From Acetobacter papayae JCM 25143 (GTDB taxonomy: Bacteria; Pseudomonadota; Alphaproteobacteria; Acetobacterales; Acetobacteraceae), in contig NZ_BAIN01000025.1 in NCBI RefSeq assembly GCF_000613285.1, positions 1-34,416 of the forward strand: a stretch of DNA of 34,416 nucleotides. The letters are read 5' to 3'. The notes under the pieces were generated by a model. It made no database searches, had not been told where the DNA came from, and saw only the letters and a program-made list of their open reading frames with translations. The position numbers and the translations under genes are program-made. This document shows, piece after piece, positions 8,163 to 16,492 of this stretch (its first letter is position 1; the number at the start of each line of letters is the position of its first letter).

Positions 8163-9440
8163 TCAGGGCGTAAGGCGGGGCGAGAGCGAGTCAGACCGGC
8201 TACCGCCCGCAGCTTTGGCGGCAACCGTGCCGTCTTCTTCCTTGACCAGACGCACCATGCTGGCCCCCTGCTGGCGGGCGATAATCAGGGATTCGCTGAT
8301 CATGTCTTCCACACCACGGGCGAGATCGCGGGCAGATGCGGCATCGCCCATGCGGCTCATGCGGCGCATGATATCCATCAGCAGGGCCGCGTCGATTCCG
8401 CCGGTCTCGACCTTCAGCCCGTAGCTTTCGATCATGTTTTCGATTTCCAGCGCCGCGACACGGGCAATGTCGAGTCCCTGTAGCGGGCGGAAAACAAAAA
8501 TGCGGTCGAGCCGGTTCAGCACTTCGGGGGCGAAGCCTGCCTGACGCAGAGCTTCTACCGATTCGGCGCGCATGCGGTCGGGGTCGTCCTGCAGGCGGCG
8601 GGCAATATCGGCCAGTGCTTCCGTAGCAATGTTGGAGGTCAGAATAAAAATGGCCCGCACGGTGGAGACCTGCTGCCCGGTGGAGGCCTCGGTCACATGG
8701 CCATCGTTCCAGGCTGTCAGGAATTTCTTGAAAACATCCGGGTGGGCTTTTTCGATTTCATCGAGCAGCACCACGGCATCGGGCTTTTCCTGCAGGCCGC
8801 CGGTCAGCTTGCCGTAGGTGTCAGAGCCGACATAGCCCTTGGGCGAGCCGAAAAGCTGCGTTGCAGCATGGGGGCTGCTCATCTGCGTCATGTCGAAATG
8901 CAGCAAGGGGCGGTCAAGCTGGCGTGAAAGCTGCTTGGCCAGATAGGTCTTGCCGGTACCGGGCGGACCTGCGAGCAGGAAAATGCCAACAGGCTTGCCC
9001 CGTACCTGCAACGCCAGACGGCGGCGGAGCTGGGTTGCCATATCTTCGCATACCTGATCCTGCCCGATTACGCGGGCGCGCAGATTCGCGGCTAGTTCCT
9101 CGGCGTCGATCGTGGTTTCGCGCTGCTCGCGCGCCAGCATTTCTTCAAGGGCGGCGCGGTTGGTCAGTCTGGCAAGAACATCCATGATAAAGCCCCGTCG
9201 GCGGAGAAGGCCCTTGCGGGCGATTTTTTCAGAGCGCGTTTCAAACAGCAGACCGGCAATACTGAATGCCAGTCCTGTTGCTGCCAGTACTGGCCATATG
9301 GCCGCACCCCATTGCAGAACGTGTAAAAGTCCATGCAGGGACAGATGCAGCGAAATGGCGATCTGGATGCTGGCCAGCACCAGAAAGATGACCATCATCA
9401 GCGGCATGAACCGGTTCAGCGTGGGCATAAGGTCTTTCAT
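8163..9440 (-). CDS. Membrane-anchored AAA+ ATPase of the ClpA/ClpB second-domain type
   Basis: A 425-residue protein with two predicted membrane helices (about 11-35 and 45-66), a basic linker, then one AAA+ domain of the Clp D2 type. Walker A is GPPGTGKT at 158-165; the substrate-gripping pore loop is KGYVG with Tyr203; Walker B is VVLLDEIEKAH with Asp227-Glu228; sensor 1 is TSN at 268-270; the arginine finger is in EVLNRLDRIFVF (Arg310); a sensor 2-like arginine lies in SARDLARGVEDM (Arg371). All parts of a working unfoldase or remodelling motor are therefore present. It lacks the Clp N-domain, the D1 ring, the ClpB middle domain, a protease domain (unlike FtsH or Lon) and any obvious ClpP-docking loop. 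The ATG overlaps the upstream gene's stop by four bases (ATGA), implying coupling. I infer a hexameric motor at the inner-membrane face; the substrate is unknown. Confidence 0.85.
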   Translation of the reverse strand: MKDLMPTLNRFMPLMMVIFLVLASIQIAISLHLSLHGLLHVLQWGAAIWPVLAATGLAFSIAGLLFETRSEKIARKGLLRRRGFIMDVLARLTNRAALEEMLAREQRETTIDAEELAANLRARVIGQDQVCEDMATQLRRRLALQVRGKPVGIFLLAGPPGTGKTYLAKQLSRQLDRPLLHFDMTQMSSPHAATQLFGSPKGYVGSDTYGKLTGGLQEKPDAVVLLDEIEKAHPDVFKKFLTAWNDGHVTEASTGQQVSTVRAIFILTSNIATEALADIARRLQDDPDRMRAESVEALRQAGFAPEVLNRLDRIFVFRPLQGLDIARVAALEIENMIESYGLKVETGGIDAALLMDIMRRMSRMGDAASARDLARGVEDMISESLIIARQQGASMVRLVKEEDGTVAAKAAGGSRSDSLSPRLTP

Positions 9441-10009
9441 TGCGCGATAACCGAAACATGCAGATGTTGCCCATTGGAGAGCGGCGGCAGAACCTGCGGG
9501 CCAAAAGCGGTAATAATGCCGCTATTGATGCCCGTTACCCCTTGGGATGAAAGGCCTACAATATCGACGCTGCCCGCCATGGCAATGGGCAGGATGACCG
9601 TTGTAGGCGTGGCACTCAGGGGAACCGTGCGCTGCCATGGGCCACAGAGCACGCTGACGGTGCCCCCCGTGCCCGCGGCATCGTAAATGGGCATGGCCAG
9701 CAGCCGCAGATCACGCCGTTTGACGGCAGCCAGAATATCCGCCTGCTCCTTGGCCGAGTAGCCCGAGGCCGCGAGGGCCTGCGCCGCCTGCTCGGGGGCG
9801 ATCATGCGCAGTGGCATGGCGGACTGGCCCTGCACATCCTGCGTAGCGTTATCCTGTGTCGCATCGGTCTGTTTGGCCGGGGCCATGGCGTGAAAACCGG
9901 CCCACCCGGCGGCCATAAGACAGAACGCGGCTCCAAGCATGACCGCTCGCCCGCTGCGGGGCTGTATGGCGGGCTGGGGTGTTGGCGCGGGGTCGGCCGG
10001 TTTGTTCAT
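9437..10009 (-). CDS. Uncharacterised single-span membrane protein, first gene of the AAA+ cassette
   Basis: I do not recognise this family. The 190-residue product has a proline-rich cytoplasmic head (ADPAPTPQPAIQP), one hydrophobic segment at about 21-42 (AVMLGAAFCLMAAGWAGFHA) and a predicted periplasmic domain. That domain holds a helical part (EQAAQALAASGYSAKEQADI) followed by beta-rich sequence (TVSVLCGPWQRTVPLS) up to HLHVSVIAQ. I place the start at the ATG at 10009, after GGAGG (11 bases between); a TTG at 10042 in the same frame is less likely. The stop overlaps the start of the AAA+ gene by four bases, so the two are very probably made together. The topology suggests a partner or periplasmic sensor for the AAA+ protein, which is inference from position only. 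Confidence 0.75.
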   Translation of the reverse strand: MNKPADPAPTPQPAIQPRSGRAVMLGAAFCLMAAGWAGFHAMAPAKQTDATQDNATQDVQGQSAMPLRMIAPEQAAQALAASGYSAKEQADILAAVKRRDLRLLAMPIYDAAGTGGTVSVLCGPWQRTVPLSATPTTVILPIAMAGSVDIVGLSSQGVTGINSGIITAFGPQVLPPLSNGQHLHVSVIAQ

Positions 10010-10109
10010 GCGTGTATCAGCCTCCACGCTGAGCCGTTGCAAATATGCAGCATCATCATGCCAAAATCATGGCGATATTGTAGCACCGAACAGCAGATTT
10101 TTCTTCCTC

Positions 10110-10138
10110 TTGCGGTTTGGGGGCAGGTGTTCTAGAGA
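10110..10138 (+). promoter_or_regulatory. Candidate promoter for the rimP-nusA-infB operon
   Basis: In the divergent space between the AAA+ cassette and rimP, TTGCGG (10110-10115) and TAGAGA (10133-10138) are 17 bases apart. This resembles a housekeeping promoter about 70 bases before the rimP start. Motif match only. Confidence 0.35.
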
Positions 10139-10207
10139 GAGCTTCATCCTTCTTCAATTCAGCCAAAAGTTTCGGGGGGTGGCCTTGACGGGCCGCCTGA
10201 TTTTGCA

Positions 10208-10825
10208 TTGGACACAGATCTTTCCGCCCATGGTGGCCTTGAAGGCCGCCTAGCCGCCATGATTTCCCCTGCTATTGAGGCAATGGGGTATGAGGTCGTG
10301 CGTGTGGCGGTGCTCGGGCGTGAGCGCCCAACCGTGCAGATCATGGCTGACCGGGCCGATGGCATGCTGATCAATGTTGAGGATTGTGAGCGCATCAGCC
10401 ATGCGGTTGGCGCGGTCATGGACGTGGAAGACCCGATTCCCGGTGCATGGACGCTGGAAGTGTCCTCCGCGGGGATTGACCGTCCGCTGACCCGCGCCAA
10501 GGATTGGGAACGTTTTGCTGGCCATCAGGCCCGCGCGGAAATGCTGGTGCCGCTCGACGGGCGGCGGCGTTTTGCCGGTGTGGTGCTGGGCTGCGATGGC
10601 ACGGCCGCACGTATGCGGCTGGATGACGGTTCGGAAGTGGCGCTGCCGCTGGGCGAAATTCGCCGCGCACGTCTGGTTCTGACCGATGCGTTGATCGAGG
10701 CCAGCGCGCAAATGGCCCGTCCCGCCACCGAAGGGGAGAACCCCGAGGTGAACGGGCAGGATGATACAGACGTGGATGGGGAGGGGCCGCAGGCCTCTGG
10801 TCCGTCCGGTCGCAAGGTGCATTGA
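10208..10825 (+). CDS. rimP: Ribosome maturation factor RimP
   Basis: RimP helps assemble the 30S ribosomal subunit. The 205-residue product has the N-terminal domain ([50 protein letters not shown]), the highly conserved [21 protein letters not shown], and the C-terminal barrel ([28 protein letters not shown]). It is longer than the usual 150-170 residues because of an acidic, low-complexity tail after residue 165. The start appears to be TTG at 10208, which yields [18 protein letters not shown]; the nearby ATG at 10230 is out of frame, and the next in-frame ATG (10259) would remove the conserved first helix. It is the first gene of rimP-nusA-ylxR-infB-rbfA, the classic order. Confidence 0.93.
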   Translation: MDTDLSAHGGLEGRLAAMISPAIEAMGYEVVRVAVLGRERPTVQIMADRADGMLINVEDCERISHAVGAVMDVEDPIPGAWTLEVSSAGIDRPLTRAKDWERFAGHQARAEMLVPLDGRRRFAGVVLGCDGTAARMRLDDGSEVALPLGEIRRARLVLTDALIEASAQMARPATEGENPEVNGQDDTDVDGEGPQASGPSGRKVH

Positions 10826-10855
10826 TGGCGCTGCCTGTTTTGGAGAGCTGAGAGC

Positions 10856-12409
10856 ATGGATACCTCTGTTTCCCGTCCTGAACTGCTGCTGGTGGCGGAC
10901 GCCGTCTCGCGCGAGAAAGGCATTGAGCGTGAAGAGGTTCTGGAGGCCATGGAGCAGGCCATCCAGAAAGCCGGACGCGCCAAATACGGGCACGAAAAAG
11001 ACATTCGCGCCACGATCGATCGCCGCTCGGGCGAGGTTCGCCTGTCCCGCTGGACGGAAGTGGTGGATCAGGTCGAAAATGAAGATACGCAGATCGCCCT
11101 GTCGATTGCGCAGCGCTTCCGCCCTGAAATTCAGGCTGGCGAATATCTGATCGATCCGCTGCCGCCGATCGATTTCGGGCGTATTGCAGCCCAGACCGCC
11201 AAGCAGGTGATTGTCCAGCGCGTGCGTGAATATGAGCGCAAGCGCCAGTACAACGAGTTCAAGGACCGTGTGGGCGAAATCGTCAACGGCACGGTCAAGC
11301 GCACCGAATACGGCAACCTGCTGGTCGAGATCGGTTCTGCCGAAGCCCTGCTGCGGCGTGATGAACTGATCCCGCGCGAGACGTTCCGTAACTCTGATCG
11401 CGTGCGTGCCTATATCTACGATGTGCGTGACGAGACGCGTGGCCCGCAGGTTTTCCTGTCCCGCACGCATCCGGCGTTCCTTGCCAAGCTGTTTGCGCAG
11501 GAAGTGCCTGAAATCTACGACGGCATTATCGAAATCAAGGCCGTGGCGCGTGACCCCGGTTCGCGTGCGAAAATGGCCGTGATCTCGCGTGATGCTTCGA
11601 TCGACCCGGTGGGGGCCTGCGTTGGTATGCGTGGTTCACGCGTGCAGGCGGTTGTGGCCGAACTGCAGGGCGAGAAAATCGACATCATTCCGTGGAGCCC
11701 GCAGGCTGCGACCTTCGTGGTGAATGCGCTGGCTCCGGCTGAAGTCAGCAAGGTGGTGATGGATGAGGAAGCCGGGCGCGTCGAGGTTGTCGTGCCGGAT
11801 GACCAGCTTTCTCTCGCTATCGGCCGTCGTGGGCAGAACGTGCGTCTGGCCAGCCAGCTGACCCGCTGGGATATCGATATTCTGACCGAAGCCGAGGAAT
11901 CGGAACGTCGTCAGGAAGAATTCCGCCGCCGGACCGCACAGTTTGTTGAAGCGCTGGATGTGGATGACGTGATCGCGGGCCTGCTCGTGACTGAAGGGTA
12001 CCACAGTGTCGAGGAACTGGCTTATGCCGATCCTGACGAGCTGGGGGGAATCGAAGGCTTTGACGAATCGGTCGTGCAGGAGCTGATGCAGCGCGCAGAA
12101 GCTTATCTGGTGCGGCAGGAAGAAAAGCTGGACGACCGCCGCCGTGAGCTTGGCGTTGTCGACGAGATCGCAGGTCTGGGCGTGTTTACGAATCAGATGC
12201 TTGTGACATTGGGCGAAAAGGGTGTAAAAAGCCTCGATGACTTGGCCGATCTGGCAGGTGATGAACTGGTCGAGCTTCTCGGGCTGATGCCGTTGATGAA
12301 GAAGCCGCCAACGAAATTGTCATGGCAGCACGCGCGCACTGGTTTGATGGTGACGCAGGAAAGTCCCCTGAGAGCCAGGACGGCAACGCCTGAACTGACG
12401 CCGGAGTGA
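10856..12409 (+). CDS. nusA: Transcription termination/antitermination protein NusA
   Basis: NusA binds RNA polymerase and nascent RNA and tunes pausing, termination and antitermination. At 517 residues it is full length. Domains in order: the RNA polymerase-binding N-terminal domain (about 1-130), an S1 domain (about 135-200; VGEIVNGTVKRTEYGNLLVE), KH1 (PVGACVGMRGSRVQAVVAEL), KH2 (LAIGRRGQNVRLASQLTRWD) and C-terminal helix-hairpin-helix type acidic repeats (about 365-505; LLVTEGYHSVEELAYADPDE and a second copy, LVTLGEKGVKSLDDLADLAG). The ATG at 10856 follows GGAGAG by eight bases. The stop directly abuts the GTG start of the next gene with no gap, a sign of coupling. Confidence 0.97.
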   Translation: MDTSVSRPELLLVADAVSREKGIEREEVLEAMEQAIQKAGRAKYGHEKDIRATIDRRSGEVRLSRWTEVVDQVENEDTQIALSIAQRFRPEIQAGEYLIDPLPPIDFGRIAAQTAKQVIVQRVREYERKRQYNEFKDRVGEIVNGTVKRTEYGNLLVEIGSAEALLRRDELIPRETFRNSDRVRAYIYDVRDETRGPQVFLSRTHPAFLAKLFAQEVPEIYDGIIEIKAVARDPGSRAKMAVISRDASIDPVGACVGMRGSRVQAVVAELQGEKIDIIPWSPQAATFVVNALAPAEVSKVVMDEEAGRVEVVVPDDQLSLAIGRRGQNVRLASQLTRWDIDILTEAEESERRQEEFRRRTAQFVEALDVDDVIAGLLVTEGYHSVEELAYADPDELGGIEGFDESVVQELMQRAEAYLVRQEEKLDDRRRELGVVDEIAGLGVFTNQMLVTLGEKGVKSLDDLADLAGDELVELLGLMPLMKKPPTKLSWQHARTGLMVTQESPLRARTATPELTPE

Positions 12410-13069
12410 GTGTGGAGAGCCACCCCGAAGGAGGGGCCTGAGGCCCTGACCCTTGCGGATGAACGGAAAGCCAGTCATAGACGCTGTGTTCTGACGCGCG
12501 AGCAGGGGCAGCCCGAACTTATGGTTCGGTTTGTTCTCTCGCCTGGCGGGGTTGTGGTGCCTGATCTGGATGCGCGTCTGCCGGGACGGGGAATCTGGTT
12601 GAGTGCCCGGCGGGATGTGATAGAACAGGCCCGCGCCAAGGGGGTGTTTTCCCGTGCGGCGCGTGCACAGGTGGTTGTGCCGGAAGATTTGCTCTCCCAA
12701 GTGGAAGCAGGTCTGGCCCGGCGGATGATCGAGGTTGTCGGGCTGGCGCGAAGAGCCGGTCAGGCGGTCAGTGGTTTCGTCAAGGCGCGTGAATGGGTAA
12801 CCCAGCGTAAGGCTGGTGTTGTTGTTCACGCTCGAGACGGAAGCCAGGAGGAGCTTGAGCGCCTGCTTTCAGGACGGCGCGATACTCCTGTTGTCGATGC
12901 GTTGACATCCGAGGATCTGGCAAAGGTTTTCGGGCGTGAGCGTGTTGTGAATGTGGCGCTGGCAGCCGGCGGGCTGGCTACGCGGTTGTGTTGTGAAAAC
13001 AAGCGTTTTACGGGAGTGGCGCAAGCGCGCCTCCTGGGTTCACCGGACCTTTCCGGCGGACGGGTTTGA
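12410..13069 (+). CDS. YlxR (DUF448) and L7Ae-like RNA-binding protein
   Basis: A 219-residue protein encoded between nusA and infB. Residues about 22-95 are a YlxR/DUF448 domain (RRCVLTREQGQPELMVRFVL, then VVPDLDARLPGRGIWLSAR). Residues about 105-195 resemble an L7Ae/YlxQ-type RNA-binding fold (MIEVVGLARRAGQAVSGF, KAGVVVHARDGSQEELERLL, VVNVALAAGGLATR). The two are separate genes (ylxR, ylxQ) in Firmicutes; their fusion is common in Alphaproteobacteria. YlxR (RnpM) is known in Bacillus to bind and modulate RNase P; whether that holds here is unknown. The start is the GTG right after the nusA stop, so it probably depends on ribosomes finishing nusA. Confidence 0.88.
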   Translation: MWRATPKEGPEALTLADERKASHRRCVLTREQGQPELMVRFVLSPGGVVVPDLDARLPGRGIWLSARRDVIEQARAKGVFSRAARAQVVVPEDLLSQVEAGLARRMIEVVGLARRAGQAVSGFVKAREWVTQRKAGVVVHARDGSQEELERLLSGRRDTPVVDALTSEDLAKVFGRERVVNVALAAGGLATRLCCENKRFTGVAQARLLGSPDLSGGRV

Positions 13070-13081
13070 ACAGGCGGATCA

Positions 13082-15768
13082 ATGAGCGAAGGCAAGGATC
13101 AGGATCAGGGCAAGGGACGTCTGTCCCTTCGACCGGCAGGACGTTCGGAGGTCGGGCGTACGGTCGATGCCGGGTCCGTGCGACAGAGTTTCAGTCATGG
13201 CCGCTCCAAGGTTGTGCAGGTTGAGGTGCGCAAAAAGCGTGGCGCCAACCTGCTGGAGCGGGTGGCCGTTCGGGTGGTGCGCGTGCAGGTGCAGGGCGGA
13301 CGCTGACAGCGGCCGAACTGGCCATGCGTCAGCGCGTGCTGGACGAGCAGAAAAAAGAAGCGGAACTGGCTGCCCAGCGTGAAGCTGCTCAGCGTGAAGC
13401 CGAAAAGATCCGTATCCTGTCCGCAGCGGAAGAAGCCCGCCGTAAGGAAGAGGAAGACAAGCGCGCTGCTGAGGAAGCCCAGGCCGAACGTGAGGCCGAG
13501 GAAGAGGCAGAGCGCAAGGCCCGGATCGATGCGATCCGCCCGCTTGAAATGAAGGCGCCCGTTGTTTCGGCCGTGCCCATTCCGGGTGAAGTCACGCTGG
13601 CACCGCCGGTCGGGCGTCTGCGCCCGCTGGCCGAACGTGCCATCATGCCTGCCAAGCCGCTGCGTCCCACACCCGCGCCTGCCAGCCGCCCTGCGGCTGA
13701 TGCAGCGGGTGCCGCCGATAAGGACGGTGCCGCCCAGACCCTGCGCCTGCGTGGTGGCCGTGGTGCCGAGAGTGAAGACGAGCAGCGTCGCAGCAGCCCG
13801 TCTCGCAAGGTGGTGCCGAGCAACCGTAAGAGCAACAGCGGCGGTCGCAAGGCTGATACCGGTGGTGGGCGTCGTGCGGGTCGTATTGACGTGCAGGCCG
13901 CGATCGAAGGGGATGATGACAAGACCCGTTCGCTCGCCTCCGTGCGTCGTCAGCGTGAACGTGAACGCCGTCAGGCCGAGCTGGAACGCCTGCGCTCCGA
14001 TCAGGTGAAGGTCGTGCGCGATGTTATTCTGCCCGAAACGATTACGGTGCAGGAACTCGCCAACCGTATGGCCGCCCGTCAGGGTGAGGTTATCAAGGCG
14101 CTCATGAAAATGGGTGTCATGGCGACGGTAACGCAGTCGATCGACGCCGATACGGCGGAACTGGTGGTTGAAGAATTCGGCCACCGCGTGCGCCGCGTGT
14201 CTGAAGCCGACGTGGAACTGGGTATCGAGGGTGTGGAAGACACGCCTGAGGAAATGGTTCTGCGTGCACCTGTCGTGACGGTCATGGGTCATGTCGACCA
14301 CGGTAAGACCTCTCTGCTCGATGCGCTGCGCACCACGGATGTGGCTGCTGGCGAAGCGGGTGGCATTACCCAGCATATTGGTGCCTATCAGGTTACGCTA
14401 GCTTCGGGTTCGAAGATCACCTTCCTTGATACACCCGGACATGAAGCGTTTACGGCCATGCGTGCCCGTGGCGCGTCCATGACTGACGTGGTGGTGCTGG
14501 TGGTGGCAGCGGATGACGGCGTGATGCCGCAGACGATCGAAGCCATCAAGCATGCCAAGGCCGCCAACGTGCCGATGATTGTTGCCATCAACAAGATCGA
14601 CAAGCCCGGTGCGAAGCCTGAACGGGTCTGCCAGGAACTGCTCCAGCACGAGATCGTGGTGGAATCCCTCGGTGGCGATGTGCAGGATATTCAGGTCTCG
14701 GCTCTCAAGCGGACTGGTCTGGACAAGCTGGAAGAAGCCATTCTGCTTCAGGCGGAAATTCTGGAACTGCGGGCTAACCCCGATCGTCCGGGCGAAGGCT
14801 CCGTGATCGAAAGCCGTCTGGATCGTGGCCGTGGCTCCGTTGCTTCGGTGCTGGTCCAGAAGGGCACCCTGCGCAAGGGCGATATCGTTGTGGCCGGGTC
14901 CGAATGGGGTCGTGTCCGTGCGCTGGTCAATGACCACGGTGCACAGGTGGATGCGGCTGGCCCGTCTATGCCGGTGGAAATTCTTGGTCTGTCCGGTGTG
15001 CCGGCGGCTGGGGCACCGTTTGTGGTGGTCGATAACGAAAACCGTGCGCGTGAAATTTCCGAGTTCCGTCAGCGTAAGCTCAAGGAACATCAGGTAGCCG
15101 GTCAGGTTGCCGCACGCGGCACGCTTGATCAGATGCTGGCCCGTATTCAGGCAGGCGATCAGAAGGAAGTTTCCGTTCTGATCAAGGCCGACGTGCAGGG
15201 TTCGGCGGAAGCGCTTCAGGTTACGGTGCTGAAACTGGCCAACGAGGAAGTGGGCGTGCGCGTTCTCAACGCCTCGGTCGGCCAGATTACGGAAAGCGAT
15301 GTGCAGCTTGCCAAGGCGTCTGATGCCGTTATCGTGGCGTTCAATGTGCGCGCCACGGTGCAGGCTCGCCAGCTTGCGCAGCGTGAAGGTGTCGATATCC
15401 GCTACTACTCCATCATCTATCAGGTGGCGGACGATGTGGAAGCACTGGTGCGCGGCAAGCAGGCGCCCAAGCATCGCGAGAAGTTCCTTGGCTATGCCGA
15501 AATCCGCAGGGTTTTCGAAATCAGCAAGATCGGCAAGGTCGCGGGTTGCTATGTTACCGAAGGCGTGGTCAAGCGCGGTTGCGGCGTGCGTCTGCTGCGT
15601 GATGGCGTTGTGATCCATGAAGGTGACCTGAGCCAGCTCAAGCGCTTCAAGGACGATGTCAAGGAAGTGGCGCGCTCGTACGAATGCGGCCTGTCTTTTG
15701 CCGGGTATAATGACCTGCGCGAAGGCGATGTCGTTGAGTGCTTCGAAAGCGAACTGGTTCCGGCATGA
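13082..15768 (+). CDS. infB: Translation initiation factor IF-2 (frame interrupted by a 1-base loss near 13248)
   Basis: IF-2 is the GTPase that brings initiator tRNA to the 30S subunit. With one base restored it is 895 residues. It begins with an IF2-associated N-terminal segment ([41 protein letters not shown]), then a long charged Ala/Glu/Arg linker, IF2_N ([20 protein letters not shown]), the G domain with GHVDHGKT (bases 14287-14310), [20 protein letters not shown] and NKIDKP, and the C-terminal barrel and initiator-tRNA domains ending in [12 protein letters not shown]. The first frame stops at 13306, but from about 13249 the other frame continues as [19 protein letters not shown] into [21 protein letters not shown] base is therefore missing around 13247-13250. 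IF-2 is essential, so I infer a sequence error. Its stop overlaps rbfA. Confidence 0.95.
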
Positions 15769-16250
15769 GCCGACGGAACGGAACAAACGGCAAGACAGGA
15801 GGACCGGCGGGGTATCTCGCCGGTCTTTCAACATCAGGCCCCTCACAGCGTCAGTTGCGCGTAGGTGAGGAAGTCCGGCGTGTGCTGGCCGAAGTCTTTG
15901 CGCGTTCGGCTTTTCGTGATCCCGAACTGGCTGGTGTGTCCATTACCGTGACAGAAGTCCGGCTTTCGCCCGATTTCCGGCATGCCACGGTTTTTGTCAC
16001 CCGTCTGGGCCGGAGCGATGTCGAGGTTCTGCTGCCCGCTCTCAAGCGGGTAGCTCCTTGGCTGCGTACGCAGCTTGCCCACACCCTACGGATCCGTACG
16101 GTGCCGGAGCTGCATTTTCAGGCCGATACGGCGCTGGATACGGCCATGCATGTCGATACGCTGCTGCGTCTGCCTGAGGTCCAGCGTGACCTTGGCTCCG
16201 AAGCGGCTGACGAGGTCGATGAGGATGACGAGGAAGATACCGCGCGCTGA
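15765..16250 (+). CDS. rbfA: 30S ribosome-binding factor RbfA
   Basis: RbfA is a late-stage 30S assembly and cold-shock factor that binds near the 5' end of 16S rRNA. The 161-residue product has the single KH-like fold ([79 protein letters not shown]) and a very acidic tail ([16 protein letters not shown]). A Gly-rich N-terminal leader of about 20 residues precedes the conserved core. The ATG overlaps the infB stop by four bases. The truB gene that often follows rbfA is absent here; the next gene is gyrA after 242 bases. Confidence 0.93.
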   Translation: MSRRNGTNGKTGGPAGYLAGLSTSGPSQRQLRVGEEVRRVLAEVFARSAFRDPELAGVSITVTEVRLSPDFRHATVFVTRLGRSDVEVLLPALKRVAPWLRTQLAHTLRIRTVPELHFQADTALDTAMHVDTLLRLPEVQRDLGSEAADEVDEDDEEDTAR

Positions 16251-16492
16251 GCCGCGTGCGGTAGTCTTACGGTTTTATCCATACTCTGTGGCCCGGCTGG
16301 GTCTGCTCAGGTTTTTTCCACATCATATAGCCCCGTGGGCCTTGCCCGAGTTGGCCCTGCGGGATTTCGCGTTCCGGCAGAGGCTAGGTGCTTGGGCCTT
16401 TGTGTGCTAGAACAAGGCCGTGCATGCCGTGGCAACCGGCTTGCGGACAGACCAGGCGTGATGCTCGCGCCGTTTGACGGAACGGATGAACC

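Noticed and set aside
10250-11470. Minus-strand frame of 406 codons opposite rimP and nusA
   Set aside because: Spans two well-conserved genes, is rich in His/Arg/Gly as expected of antisense translation, and has no ribosome binding site.
13195-15846. Two long minus-strand frames (393 and 482 codons) opposite infB
   Set aside because: Shadows of infB codon bias; no recognisable domains.
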